This document shows positions 53,577 to 63,102 of a stretch of 64,000 nt of DNA, piece by piece (within the stretch, counting starts at the first letter, position 1; each line of letters starts with the position of its first letter). The notes under the pieces were generated by a model that was not told where the DNA came from, did no database searches, and saw only the letters and a program-made list of their open reading frames with translations. This stretch comes from Erythrobacter sp. CCH5-A1. GTDB taxonomy: Bacteria; Pseudomonadota; Alphaproteobacteria; Sphingomonadales; Sphingomonadaceae. The DNA is taken from the NCBI RefSeq assembly GCF_001557115.1, contig NZ_LSKQ01000105.1, positions 1 to 64,000 on the forward strand, given 5' to 3'. Position numbers and translations under genes: made by a program.

Positions 53577-55139
53577 TCAGGCCGCAGGGCGCACCATAAG
53601 TCCGGGGATTTCGGTCTTCTCCTCCGACCGCCGGCCGTAGCGCTCGACCAATTCGCTCCATTCGACCACCAGCACGCCGCCGGTCGACTGGTGCTGCTTC
53701 TCCCACGAGGACAGCATCTCGAGGCAGGCGTGGTCGATATAGTCGAGCTTCTCGACATGGATGTGGACTTCCGACCCGAAGGGTGAGCTTTCCAGCGCCT
53801 GGCCCAGCTGCGGGATCGAGAAGAACGTGGCAGAGCCCGTCATCCACAGGTCGATGCGGCCCGTCGCCGTGTCATGCTCGCGCCGGATCTCGAGGTGCGA
53901 GAAGGTGTAGACCAGCTTCGCCGTCGCCAGCACGAAGCCGAGGATCACGCCGGTCAGGAGGTCGATCGCCACGACCCCGATCAGCGTCGCGAAGTATATC
54001 GCCAATTCCTGCTTGCCGAATTCGGCGATCTTGCGGATCTGCGCGATGTTGACCAGCTTGAAACCGGTGTAGACGAGGATCGCGGCGAGTACTGAGGTCG
54101 GGATCTCGTTGAGGATGAAGGGGAAGGCGACCACCGCAAGCAGCAGCCAGCCGCCGTGCATGATCGCCGACAAGCGCGTCGTTGCCCCGGCTTCGACATT
54201 GGCGGCCGAGCGCACGATCACCCCGGTCATCGGCAGCGCGCCGAGTCCGCCGCAGATCATGTTGCCGATCCCTTGCGCTCGCAGTTCCTTGTCGTAATCG
54301 GTCCGCGCGCCGGTGTGCATCTTGTCGACCGCGGTCGCGCACAGCAGCGTCTCGGCACTGGCGACGAAGGCGAAGACGAGGCCCAGAGTGAGGATATCGG
54401 GGTTGGTGATTCCGGCGAAGGCTTCGCTCGTGGGGATGTTGAGCCCGCTCGCGAGGGTTTCGGGCAGCATCACCAGCGTGATCGGCAGCGCGAAGGCGAT
54501 GGCAAAGGCCGTGCCGACGATCACGCCGAGCAGCGGGCCGGGGATCAGGGCGAGCTTTTTGGGCTTGAACTGGTTCCACAGCACGATGGTGGCGATGGTC
54601 ACGATCCCCGCCATGGCGGCGAGGTGGTGCACCGAGCCATCGACCGGGAAGACCTTCATGATCGCCTCCGGGATCGCGGCGATGTTGAGCAGGCCATTGG
54701 CGCGCGGCGCGTCATCCAGCATCACGTGCAGCTGCGAGGCGAAGATCAGCACGCCGATCCCGGCCAGCATCCCGTGGATCACCGAGGGCGAAATCGCACG
54801 GAACCACTGCCCGAGCTTCAGCACGCCGGCCAGCAATTGCAGCGCGCCCGCGATCAGCCCGACCACGCCGAGCATGATCAGGCCATGTTCCTGCACCAGC
54901 TGGTAGACCAGTACCGCCATGCCGGCCGCCGGCCCGCTCACCTGCAAGGGCGAACCGGCAAGGCTGCCGACCACCAGCCCGCCGACGATGCCGGTAATGA
55001 GGCCGAGAGCGGGAGGGGCTCCGGATGCAATCGCAATGCCCATGCACAGCGGCAGGGCGACCAGAAACACGACGATCGAGGCGAGGAAATCGCGGCCGAT
55101 CACTGCGGATGTCAAACGGTCGGAAGAAGCGGCGAGCAT
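53577..55139 (-). CDS. SulP family anion transporter (probable bicarbonate transporter)
   Basis: 520-residue SulP/SLC26 transporter. The hydrophobic domain (about 15-395) has FLVALPLCMGIAIASGAPP near 24-42 and GMAVLVYQLV. A C-terminal STAS domain (about 410-505) contains LDYIDHACLEML. The start is placed at ATG 55137-55139 with GGAG nine bases upstream; upstream frame is a non-homologous basic stretch. It lies directly downstream of the carbonic anhydrase gene on the same strand, which argues for bicarbonate rather than sulfate as substrate (BicA-like). Confidence 0.88.
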   Translation of the reverse strand: MLAASSDRLTSAVIGRDFLASIVVFLVALPLCMGIAIASGAPPALGLITGIVGGLVVGSLAGSPLQVSGPAAGMAVLVYQLVQEHGLIMLGVVGLIAGALQLLAGVLKLGQWFRAISPSVIHGMLAGIGVLIFASQLHVMLDDAPRANGLLNIAAIPEAIMKVFPVDGSVHHLAAMAGIVTIATIVLWNQFKPKKLALIPGPLLGVIVGTAFAIAFALPITLVMLPETLASGLNIPTSEAFAGITNPDILTLGLVFAFVASAETLLCATAVDKMHTGARTDYDKELRAQGIGNMICGGLGALPMTGVIVRSAANVEAGATTRLSAIMHGGWLLLAVVAFPFILNEIPTSVLAAILVYTGFKLVNIAQIRKIAEFGKQELAIYFATLIGVVAIDLLTGVILGFVLATAKLVYTFSHLEIRREHDTATGRIDLWMTGSATFFSIPQLGQALESSPFGSEVHIHVEKLDYIDHACLEMLSSWEKQHQSTGGVLVVEWSELVERYGRRSEEKTEIPGLMVRPAA

Positions 55140-55224
55140 AGGGAGGCTCCAAGGCAGGGGGAAGGGCAGCCGGAAGGTTCGCGCCAGGTCCCACAAAGGG
55201 TGTGCGGGCTCTGGCGGCGCGGGA

Positions 55225-55890
55225 TCAGCAGGCGTGGCTGTGGAGCATCGCTCCGGCCAGATCTGCCGCGTAGCGCTCCTCGACCGAGACCCAGGTCATG
55301 TTCGCATCGTCATAGGCCGACACCTCGCCGGTCTTGATGTCGTAGACCCAGCCGTGGAGCGTCACCGCCTTCTGCGCCAGCGCGACCGCAACCGTGGGAT
55401 GGGTCTTCAGATGCTGCAACTGCAGGATGACGTTCTGTTCGAGCAGCATCCGCATCTTGGCCTCGGGATCGAGGCCTGCGCCCATCGCCTCGGTGATGTC
55501 CACCGCGCCCTGCGAATAGCCCAGCCATTCGCGCACATGCGGCAGGGTGGTGAGCCCGGCCCGGTTCATCGCGCCCTTCATCGCCCCGCATTCGGTATGG
55601 CCGCAGATCACGATATGCGGGATCTTGAGCGCGCCGATCGCGAATTCGATCGAGGCGGTCATCCCTCCGGTCTGGTTGGTGTGCGGCGGAACGATGTTGC
55701 CCGCGTTGCGGCAGATGAATAGTTCGCCCGGATCGGTCTGGGTGAGCATCGCGGTCTCGATCCGGCTATCGGAGCAGGTGATGAACAGCGCCTCGGGGCT
55801 CTGCCCGGTGGCAAGCCGCTCGAACAGTTCCGCTTTTTCCGGGAAGACCTCGCGCTGGAACTTGACCACGCCTTGGGCGAAATGGGGCAT
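55225..55890 (-). CDS. Beta-class carbonic anhydrase
   Basis: 221-residue zinc enzyme interconverting CO2 and bicarbonate. Zinc ligands C39 (CSDSR, with D41 and R43 the conserved dyad), H98 and C101 (GHTECG). The product is cytoplasmic and of usual length. Fourteen bases after the ArsR stop and followed by SulP after 85 bp, so arsR-can-sulP is probably one operon. Likely supplies bicarbonate for carboxylation reactions; the ethylmalonyl-CoA pathway needs it. Confidence 0.93.
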   Translation of the reverse strand: MPHFAQGVVKFQREVFPEKAELFERLATGQSPEALFITCSDSRIETAMLTQTDPGELFICRNAGNIVPPHTNQTGGMTASIEFAIGALKIPHIVICGHTECGAMKGAMNRAGLTTLPHVREWLGYSQGAVDITEAMGAGLDPEAKMRMLLEQNVILQLQHLKTHPTVAVALAQKAVTLHGWVYDIKTGEVSAYDDANMTWVSVEERYAADLAGAMLHSHAC

Positions 55891-55904
55891 CGGGGGTATC
55901 CTTT

Positions 55905-56270
55905 TCAGTGAGACGAATTGGGGGCGGGCGCGCTCCACAGGGCGCGTGCGGCATCGATATGTTCGGCCTCTTCCAGCCGGGTGCGGATATCGACCAGCGG
56001 CAGGGCCTCGAGAATCCAGTCGGCGAGGAAGGGCTGGGCGAGACGGCAGACGTGGTTGCGCCCGTCCCGCCGCTCTTCGACCAGACGGTGGGCGCGCAGC
56101 AGGGCCAGATGCTGCGAGACGCGCGAAGTCGGCAGGGCAAGCGCCTGACCGAGCGTCGTCACGTCCCTTTCTCCCTGCCGCAGCTCCTCGATCAGCCGTA
56201 GCCGGTCGGCATGGGCGAGCTGCCGGAACAGATCGGCAAGCGCACGCGAGACAATGGCTCGGCTGGGCAT
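55905..56270 (-). CDS. ArsR family transcriptional regulator (paralogue 2)
   Basis: 121-residue winged-helix regulator, first gene of the arsR-carbonic anhydrase-sulP run. The helix-turn-helix reads ALPTSRVSQHLALLRAHRLV near 45-64, and the wing has RDGRNHVCRLAQ. No CxC metal site in the recognition helix; a lone Cys occurs in the wing. GAGGGAG precedes the ATG. A perfect 10-bp-arm palindrome 13 bp upstream of the start is the likely autoregulatory operator. Confidence 0.9.
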   Translation of the reverse strand: MPSRAIVSRALADLFRQLAHADRLRLIEELRQGERDVTTLGQALALPTSRVSQHLALLRAHRLVEERRDGRNHVCRLAQPFLADWILEALPLVDIRTRLEEAEHIDAARALWSAPAPNSSH

Positions 56271-56282
56271 CGGGCTCCCTCA

Positions 56283-56312
56283 CATGTGCAAGAATTTGAA
56301 TACTTGCACATG
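56283..56312. promoter_or_regulatory. Palindromic operator upstream of arsR-carbonic anhydrase-sulP
   Basis: CATGTGCAAG (56283-56292) and CTTGCACATG (56303-56312) are perfect reverse complements separated by 10 bp containing AATTTGAATA. The position just ahead of the arsR start and the AT-rich centre fit an ArsR-family operator over a promoter; on the minus strand a TTGACA lies at 56338-56343. Confidence 0.65.
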
Positions 56313-56476
56313 CTCAGGTATGTGAAGTTGTATCATTTGTCAAAGGACATTGTCGTCAGCGCTTGGCGGCCGCGGCCGCAAAAAATCCCCTGCCTCCTCA
56401 ATCTGCGCGGGTGACAGCTTGCGTATTGTGTGGTGTCAGGGGCGCCGCACCCCATCGAAAACAGGGACGAGGACTT

Positions 56477-57643
56477 ATGAATTTCGAGCTTGCCCACGAA
56501 CACCAGATGCTCAAGGATCTGGTCGGAAAGTTCGTGCGCGATCAGCTGATGCCTTATGAGGCGGCGGTCATTGCCCGCGAGAATGTGGGGCAAGGCACCT
56601 ATCTCACCCCCGAAGAGACCGCCAAGGTCGATGCCGTCAGCCGCGAGCTCGGCCTGTGGGGCCTCGATGCGCCCGAGGAAGTGGGGGGCATGAACCTGCC
56701 GATGGTGGCGATGGTCGGCGTCTCCGAGGAACTGGGCAAGACCGTGGTGCCCTACTACCTGCCACCTGACAGCCCGAACCTCAGGATGCTTATGGTCGCC
56801 GCCGACGAGCGCCAGCGCGAGGCTTATCTCGAGCCCTACGTGCGCGGCGAAACCATCTCGGCGATCGGCATCTCGGAACCCGGCGCGGGCGCCGACCCGC
56901 AGGGGATGCGCACCACCGCCGTTCAGGACGGGGACGACTGGATCATCAACGGCCGCAAGATCTGGATCACCAAGGGCGCCGAGGCCGATTTCACGATCCT
57001 GATGGCGGTGACCGACAAGAACCCCAATGGCAGGAACGGCATGTCGGCCTTCCTCGTCGACAAGGGTACGCCCGGCTTCAACGTCACCCGCAAGATCCCG
57101 ATGATCGACGGCACCGCGACCTACGAGATCGCGCTCGAGGATTGCCGTGTCCCCGGCTGGAAGCTGCTCGGCCAGCGCGGGCAGGGCTTTGCGCCGATGC
57201 AGGTGCGGCTCGGCACGCGGCGGATCGAGATGGCATCATGGTCGATCGGCATGGCGCAGCGCGCGCTCGACATGATGATCGACTACGCGCCGCAGCGCAG
57301 CACCTTTGGCAAGCCGCTCTCGGCGCGCCAGACGGTGCAGAACTGGATCAGCGACGCCGCCACCAAGATCCACGCGATGCGGCTGATGACCTATGACTGC
57401 GCGTGGAAGATCGACGAGGGCCGCGACACCCGCAGCGAGATCTCAATGATCAAGAGCTTCTGCACCGAAAGCGCCTACGAGATCGTCGATCATGCCATGC
57501 AGCTCTATGGCGGCATGGGCATGACCCGCGAGCTGCCACTCTACCTCATGTCGAACAAGCTGCGCACGATGCGGATCTATGACGGCCCCTCCGAGATTCA
57601 CAACTGGGTGGTCGCGCGCGGACTGCTGGGCACCTACGACTAG
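56477..57643 (+). CDS. Acyl-CoA dehydrogenase
   Basis: 388-residue FAD-dependent acyl-CoA dehydrogenase. The N-terminal helical domain is about 1-120, the middle strand domain includes SEPGAGADPQGMRTTA near 134-149 and KIWITKG, and the C-terminal helical domain has QLYGGMGMTRELPLYLM. Near the C-terminus the sequence RIYDGPSEIHNWVVAR has Asp where MCAD-type enzymes have the catalytic Glu (IYEGTSQI), as in ACAD10/11-type proteins. A GAGGA ribosome site precedes ATG 56477. Its substrate is unknown. A strong terminator follows. Confidence 0.9.
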   Translation: MNFELAHEHQMLKDLVGKFVRDQLMPYEAAVIARENVGQGTYLTPEETAKVDAVSRELGLWGLDAPEEVGGMNLPMVAMVGVSEELGKTVVPYYLPPDSPNLRMLMVAADERQREAYLEPYVRGETISAIGISEPGAGADPQGMRTTAVQDGDDWIINGRKIWITKGAEADFTILMAVTDKNPNGRNGMSAFLVDKGTPGFNVTRKIPMIDGTATYEIALEDCRVPGWKLLGQRGQGFAPMQVRLGTRRIEMASWSIGMAQRALDMMIDYAPQRSTFGKPLSARQTVQNWISDAATKIHAMRLMTYDCAWKIDEGRDTRSEISMIKSFCTESAYEIVDHAMQLYGGMGMTRELPLYLMSNKLRTMRIYDGPSEIHNWVVARGLLGTYD

Positions 57644-57652
57644 AAAAGCCAA

Positions 57653-57685
57653 GGGGCGGGGCAGCCCTTTGAGCCGCCCCGCCCC
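57653..57685. terminator. Bidirectional hairpin between acyl-CoA dehydrogenase and TonB receptor
   Basis: GGGGCGGGGC (57653-57662) pairs perfectly with GCCCCGCCCC (57676-57685) around a 13-bp loop. It lies 9 bp after the acyl-CoA dehydrogenase stop and 24 bp after the stop of the convergent receptor gene, so it can end both transcripts. No clear U-tract. Confidence 0.6.
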
Positions 57686-57709
57686 CCAGCGTTGCCCGTT
57701 GGGCTATCC

Positions 57710-60700
57710 TCAGAACTTGCCCTGCAAACCGAGGTAGAAGAACCTTCCGCGCACCCCGGCCGGGCGCACCAGACCGCCCAGATAGGGCTCCTGGTCGAAG
57801 GCGTTGTTGATGCCGCCGTAGAAGCTGAACTTCTCGGTCACGTCGTAGCTTGCGAAGAAGTCGCTCACCAGCGAGCTACCGGTATCGCGCTGCGACAGCG
57901 GGATGAAGGTGTTGTCATCCCTCACCACGACGGCATTGTTCTCGATCACCACGTCGACCACTTGAATCCGCCCCACGCCCGGCGCGAGCTGGCTGCTTTC
58001 GAAACGACCGTTCCAGCCAAGGGTCAGCTTGTCCATGTTCCAGGTGATGCCGATATTGGCGATGAACTCGGGCGAACCCAGCTCGCCGACATTGTCGTTG
58101 CTGATCTCCTGGATCAGCAGCGCCTGCTCGAGCGCGGCTCCGGTCAGCCCCTCCAGCCCTGCGCCAGGCGTGGCATCGAAGACCTGCGAATCCTCGAGGA
58201 AGTACGTGCCGGTGACCGAAAGCTGGATCGTGCCAAGGTCTTGGCCAAACGGGACATCGAAGCCGTAGTTGGCGGCAAAATCGATGCCGCGGGCGGTGAT
58301 TGCACCGAGGTTGACGTTGCCTGCGGTGAAGTTCTCGATCAGGCCGTTGGCCGGGTTGCGGACGATCAGCGGGCAGAACTGGTTGTTGATAGTCGGCAAG
58401 TCGACGCAGGCCGCGGCGATTTGCACCCCGGTGAGCGAACCGATCGCATCGGTGATGTCGATGTCATAGTAGTCCGCGATCAGGCTGAAGCCGTCGAGGA
58501 AGCCGGTGGGTTCCCACACCAGACCGACGGTGAAGGTCTTGGCCTCTTCTTCCTGAAGGTTCGGGTTGCCGCCGGTGGTCCCGGGACGGAACGCCGAGCC
58601 GAAGTTGGCAGGGTTGAAGCCCGGCGCCACGAACTGCGCGCAGTTGGCCGCGCGGAAGTTGGAGCCCAGTGTGATGTTCGCTGCCGCACAGGGGTCGGCC
58701 AGCAGGCCGATGGTCGCCGCGCGCACCGGGCCGAACAGTTCGGCAAGGTTGGGCGCGCGCACCGCCACCGAATAGCTGCCGCGGAAGGTCAGCGTTTCGT
58801 GCGGCTTGTACCGCCCGCCTGCGGTCCAGGCGAGGGTCTTGCCGATCGTGTTGTAATCCGAATAGCGGATCGCGCCGCTTACCTCGAGCAGATCGATGAA
58901 CTTGATGTCGGCGAGCAGCGGCGCGCGCAATTCGCCGAAGCCTTCGTAGACCTCGATCGAGGGGTCCTGGAAGCGCGGGTCGGGCGAGGGCCGCACGGGC
59001 GAACCGCTCGAAACGACGCCGCTGGTGATCCCGGGCGAGTTCTGGAGCGGCGAGGGGGTGAACAGCGAGGTGTCCTTGCGCCATTCGAAGCCCACCGCGA
59101 AGCCCACCGGGCCGCCGGGCAGTTCGAAGAACTCGGCCGTATCGCCGGCCATGGTGGCGAGGATCTGCTGCTGGGTCAGGATCGTCGAGTTGGTGATGTC
59201 GACAAAGGCGAAATCGGCGCCCGGGCCATTGATCGAGTCGGGTCCGAAGATGTTGATCGGCGCGCAGACCCCGGTGCGCGGGGTGAAGCTGATCGCCCGT
59301 CCCGTGCCGTCCGGGTTGCGCGGCGGGCGCGGGAAGGGCGAGACGCCCGGCGCGGTGCCGTCAAGCTCGGAGCGGCAGATGATGTCGCCAGCCTGCGCCG
59401 TGCCCGGGTTGATCCGCACCGACTGGCCGTTGCGCAGCGCGATGACTTCGCGGTTGTTGGCGCGGAAGGTGGCGAGGTTGCCGGCGTTCAGCGCGACGGC
59501 GTCAATCGCGTAGAAGTAGCGGTCGTCGAGGCGGGTGTTCCGGAACACCGATTCCACCTCGGTGCGACCGTAATTGTACGAGAGGTTCCACTTCCAGCCG
59601 AGCTTGTCGAACTCGCCGCGCAGACCCCCGACGAAACGGATCGAGGTTCGTTCGGTGTTTTCGGTCGGCAGGACGTCGATGTCCTGGATGTCGCGCGAGA
59701 CCGCGATCACCGGGCTCTGGCCGAGGCCCTGGAGCGTGGTGATCTGGCTGCGCAGCGCGGTCGGGATGAAGGGGTTGTCGAGCCGGATCGGGATGTCGTC
59801 GTTGAACGGCGTGCCGGTCGCGTCGATGCCGTCGGTGAAGGCGTACTTGCCCTCGAAATAGGCTTCGATACCCGGAGTGATCTCGAAATCGGCGCCGGCC
59901 GAGAAGACGAACTGTTCGATCTCGGGGATGATCAGCTCGTTGACATTGGCACCGATCGAATCGCCGCCGGATGCGCTGAAGGCATCGACGAAAGTGCCCG
60001 GATTGAACGCCCGCAGCGTGTTGCCGTCAAAGACCTGCGCGATCGGGATGTTGGTGCCCGGCAGGCGCGGCACGGTTCCGTCGGGGTTGAGCGCGTTCAC
60101 CGCATCGAAGGCGCTGGCAAAGCCGTTGTCGATCGCGATGATCCCGAACCGGCTCGACACGGGCAGGGTCACATTGGGGTAGAAAGCCTGGCTCGGGCGC
60201 TGGCCGGCGGGCAGGCCGTAGTCGGCATCGGTCAGTCCCAGCAGGTCGAAGATCCTCTGGTTGGCGAAGCCGAGGCCGAACAGTCCCGTTCCGGCGAAAT
60301 CCCGCTCCGAGGCCACCAGCGAGGCCTGCTTGCTGTAATCGACCGAGAACACGGCGCTGCCGCGCCCGTCGGCGAACTCGCCGCCGCCTGCGATGCTGAC
60401 CGAGTAGTTTTCGGCATCGCCCTTGTCGGTGATGCCGCCCTGGAGGTTGATTTCGAGACCGTCGAAATCGCGACCCGAGCGAAGGGTGAAGTTGACCACC
60501 CCCGTCACCGCGTCCGCGCCGTAGATCGAGGAAGCGCCGCCGGTCAGCACCTCGACGCTCTTGATGCGCCCCTGCGGGATCGCGCCGATATCGACTGCGG
60601 CCGACCCTCCGGTGCCGGGCACGTGGCGGTGCCCGTCCTCGAGCACGAGCGTGCGCACCGTGCCGAGGTTGCGCAGATTGAGACGGCTGAGGCCGAGGTC

Positions 60701-61063
60701 GGAGCTTTCATCGCCTGCCGGCGCCTGGTTGACCGAATCGATACCGGTGAGCGAGCCCTGAAGCGCCGCGACCTGGCGCAGCTGCGAGGCAATGTCGGCC
60801 TGCCCGCTCTGCGAGAGCGTCTCGGCCGAGATCACCTGCACCGGGCTGGTCGCCTCGGTCACATTGGAGAGCGCGATGCGCGAGCCGGTGACCACGATCG
60901 CTTCCACGGGTTCGTCCGGCGCGGCCTCTTCGGCGGCGAGGTCCTCGGCGGTGACGTCATCCTCGGCGGCGCTCGCCTGCGCGGGCGCGAGCCCAGCGAT
61001 CAGCAGCGCGGCAGCAAGCGCGGGAAGCGACGACGACTGGAGAGAGAGCTTGGGTGTGCGCAT
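57710..61063 (-). CDS. TonB-dependent receptor
   Basis: 1117-residue outer-membrane receptor. Signal peptide 1-31 (ends AQASA), acidic linker (DDVTAEDLAAEEAAPDEP), TonB box-like EAIVVTGSRIA near 51-61. The plug includes ISAETLSQSGQADIASQL and the SIYGADAVTGVVNFTL motif of the Oar/large-receptor type, and the barrel ends with FFYLGLQGKF. The start is ATG 61061-61063 with GAGGA seven bases upstream. Substrate not inferable; no hydrolase gene nearby. Divergent from the methylsuccinyl-CoA dehydrogenase gene. Confidence 0.92.
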   Translation of the reverse strand: MRTPKLSLQSSSLPALAAALLIAGLAPAQASAAEDDVTAEDLAAEEAAPDEPVEAIVVTGSRIALSNVTEATSPVQVISAETLSQSGQADIASQLRQVAALQGSLTGIDSVNQAPAGDESSDLGLSRLNLRNLGTVRTLVLEDGHRHVPGTGGSAAVDIGAIPQGRIKSVEVLTGGASSIYGADAVTGVVNFTLRSGRDFDGLEINLQGGITDKGDAENYSVSIAGGGEFADGRGSAVFSVDYSKQASLVASERDFAGTGLFGLGFANQRIFDLLGLTDADYGLPAGQRPSQAFYPNVTLPVSSRFGIIAIDNGFASAFDAVNALNPDGTVPRLPGTNIPIAQVFDGNTLRAFNPGTFVDAFSASGGDSIGANVNELIIPEIEQFVFSAGADFEITPGIEAYFEGKYAFTDGIDATGTPFNDDIPIRLDNPFIPTALRSQITTLQGLGQSPVIAVSRDIQDIDVLPTENTERTSIRFVGGLRGEFDKLGWKWNLSYNYGRTEVESVFRNTRLDDRYFYAIDAVALNAGNLATFRANNREVIALRNGQSVRINPGTAQAGDIICRSELDGTAPGVSPFPRPPRNPDGTGRAISFTPRTGVCAPINIFGPDSINGPGADFAFVDITNSTILTQQQILATMAGDTAEFFELPGGPVGFAVGFEWRKDTSLFTPSPLQNSPGITSGVVSSGSPVRPSPDPRFQDPSIEVYEGFGELRAPLLADIKFIDLLEVSGAIRYSDYNTIGKTLAWTAGGRYKPHETLTFRGSYSVAVRAPNLAELFGPVRAATIGLLADPCAAANITLGSNFRAANCAQFVAPGFNPANFGSAFRPGTTGGNPNLQEEEAKTFTVGLVWEPTGFLDGFSLIADYYDIDITDAIGSLTGVQIAAACVDLPTINNQFCPLIVRNPANGLIENFTAGNVNLGAITARGIDFAANYGFDVPFGQDLGTIQLSVTGTYFLEDSQVFDATPGAGLEGLTGAALEQALLIQEISNDNVGELGSPEFIANIGITWNMDKLTLGWNGRFESSQLAPGVGRIQVVDVVIENNAVVVRDDNTFIPLSQRDTGSSLVSDFFASYDVTEKFSFYGGINNAFDQEPYLGGLVRPAGVRGRFFYLGLQGKF

Positions 61064-61431
61064 GTTATGTCCTCGCGTGGAAAATGTCAGGACAGGACCT
61101 GACGCCGCTGGTGCGATGCCGGGCCGTGCCGTATTCGCCAGATGCGTCGCCGGTGCGGGCATCCGCCCTTTGGCTGCGTCCTGTGCGGTCCTTCCTGCGC
61201 GAGGTCAGATGTCGGGAGATTCCAGCCCCTGATCGTCTGCCCCCAGACGAATGTCGCGCCAGTGATCTGGCTGCCACCCGTCCGGTATTACGATCCGGCC
61301 AATTCGTGGTTAGTGGTCATTCGACGTAGTTCGTCGCGCGCCCCGCACGGTGTGATGGAATGGCAACAGCGAGCCGGCCGCCGCCAATTTGCCGGTTCGC
61401 CTCGCATGCGCGGCTCTGCTAGCACCGCAGC
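61064..61431. other. 368-bp intergenic region between TonB receptor and mcd
   Basis: Must hold both divergent promoters. I see one inverted repeat, GTCAGG (61086-61091) with CCTGAC (61098-61103), inside the receptor 5' leader. No convincing ORF, RNA gene or regulator site was found elsewhere in the region. Confidence 0.4.
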
Positions 61432-63102
61432 ATGAGCGATTGGATGATGGCGGCGCGCGATGCTCTGGGAGCGGCGCGGGACTATGGGGACAGCGTGAGG
61501 CAGGCGGTGGCGGCGGTGGTCGCGCCGCAGGGCACGCCCGATGCGGGCCTGCTCACGCGCGAGCAGCACCGCGTCCACGGCTATGCCTGGGTGGCCGCGA
61601 GCATCGCCGCGATGGAGGCGACCGCCGACTGGGCGGCGCGGGCCGTGCGGGCGGGGCGCTTCGGGGCAGCCGAGGAGCTCACCCTGCGTATCGGCTTTGG
61701 CGAGACCCTCGCGCAGATCGCTTACGGCATGCCGATGAGCGCGCACGAGGTGGTTCGCCCTTGGAGCCTCGGCACGGCGGCTGAGGCGCAGGCGCTGGCC
61801 GCACACCCAGCGGCCGCGCGCTTCCTCGCCGAGGGCAGCACTGCCGAATCCCGCGCCGCCCTCGCCGCGCTGCTGGCCGATGGGGTGCGTCCCTGCGAAG
61901 CGCTGGGCGACGAGGCCCTCGATCTGATCCGCGACCAGATGCGCGCCTTCACCGCCGCGGCGATCACCCCCCACGCGCATGGCTGGCACCTTGCCGACGC
62001 GCTGATCCCGGACAGCGTCATCGCCGAGATGGCGCAGCTGGGCGTTTTCGGCGTGTGCATTCCCGAGAATCACGGCGGCCTCGGCCTCGGCAAGCTGGCA
62101 ATGGCGGTGGTCTCGGAGGAATTGTCGCGCGGGTGGATCTGTGCGGGCAGCCTCGGCACCCGCTCCGAAATCGCGGGCGAGCTGATCGCCGAGAACGGCA
62201 CGCCGGAGCAGAAGGCCAAGTGGCTGCCGCGCATCGCCGACGGATCGTGCCTGCCCACCGCAGTCTTCACCGAGCCCGACACCGGATCGGACCTCGCCGC
62301 CGTGCGCACCCGCGCCGAGCGGGCGGCGGACCGCAGCTGGCGGGTCATGGGGGCGAAGACCTGGATCACCCACGCTGCGCGCGCCGACCTGATGACCATG
62401 CTGGTGCGCACCGACGCAGGCACGCCGGGCTATGGCGGCCTCTCGATGCTGCTGGCGGAAAAGACCCGCGGCAGCGACGCGGTGCCGTTCCCAGATGCCG
62501 GGATCGAGGGCAGCGAGATCGAGGTGCTCGGTTACCGGGGCATGAAGGAATATGCGCTGGGGCTCGATGGCTTCGCGGTGGCGGCCGAGGGCCTCCTTGG
62601 GGAGCGCGAGGGGCAGGGATTCAAGCAGCTGATGCGCACCTTCGAGGGCGCGCGTATCCAGACCGCCGCGCGCGCTGTCGGCGTGGCGTGGAACGCCTTC
62701 GACCTCGCGCTCGATTATGCGCTGGGTAGGAAGCAGTTCGGGCAGGCACTCACCGTATTCCCGCGCGTCGCCGACAAGCTCGCGCTGATGGCGGTCGACA
62801 CGGTGATGGCGCGCGAGCTCACCTATGCCGCCGCGCGCGCCAAGGATTCAGGCGCGCGCTGCGATATCGAGGCGGGGATGGCCAAGCTGCTCGGCGCGCG
62901 CGCGGCGTGGGCGGCGGCGGACAACGCGGTGCAGATCCACGGCGGCAACGGCTATGCGCTCGAATACCCAATCAGCCGGGTGCTGTGCGATGCGCGCATC
63001 CTCAACATCTTCGAGGGCGCCGCCGAGATCCAGGCACAGGTGATCGCGCGCGGGTTGCTGGCTGGGCAGGCCCAGAGCTCCAAGGATACGGCGGCGGCCT
63101 AG
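61432..63102 (+). CDS. mcd: Acyl-CoA dehydrogenase with N-terminal extension, probable (2S)-methylsuccinyl-CoA dehydrogenase
   Basis: 556-residue flavoenzyme. A helical N-terminal extension of about 160 residues (including [20 protein letters not shown]) precedes a full acyl-CoA dehydrogenase: [15 protein letters not shown] near 280, [13 protein letters not shown], and the catalytic Glu in [10 protein letters not shown]. The extension and total length match Mcd of the ethylmalonyl-CoA pathway, which oxidises (2S)-methylsuccinyl-CoA to mesaconyl-CoA. No other pathway gene (ccr, ecm, mch) is in the window, so the call rests on architecture. Its stop overlaps the convergent response-regulator stop by 4 bp. 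Confidence 0.72.
   Translation: MSDWMMAARDALGAARDYGDSVRQAVAAVVAPQGTPDAGLLTREQHRVHGYAWVAASIAAMEATADWAARAVRAGRFGAAEELTLRIGFGETLAQIAYGMPMSAHEVVRPWSLGTAAEAQALAAHPAAARFLAEGSTAESRAALAALLADGVRPCEALGDEALDLIRDQMRAFTAAAITPHAHGWHLADALIPDSVIAEMAQLGVFGVCIPENHGGLGLGKLAMAVVSEELSRGWICAGSLGTRSEIAGELIAENGTPEQKAKWLPRIADGSCLPTAVFTEPDTGSDLAAVRTRAERAADRSWRVMGAKTWITHAARADLMTMLVRTDAGTPGYGGLSMLLAEKTRGSDAVPFPDAGIEGSEIEVLGYRGMKEYALGLDGFAVAAEGLLGEREGQGFKQLMRTFEGARIQTAARAVGVAWNAFDLALDYALGRKQFGQALTVFPRVADKLALMAVDTVMARELTYAAARAKDSGARCDIEAGMAKLLGARAAWAAADNAVQIHGGNGYALEYPISRVLCDARILNIFEGAAEIQAQVIARGLLAGQAQSSKDTAAA

Noticed and set aside
57692..61102. Plus-strand open frame of about 1130 codons opposite the second TonB receptor
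   Set aside because: Low-complexity Arg/Asp/Gly-rich translation; the minus strand has signal peptide, plug and C-terminal receptor motif.
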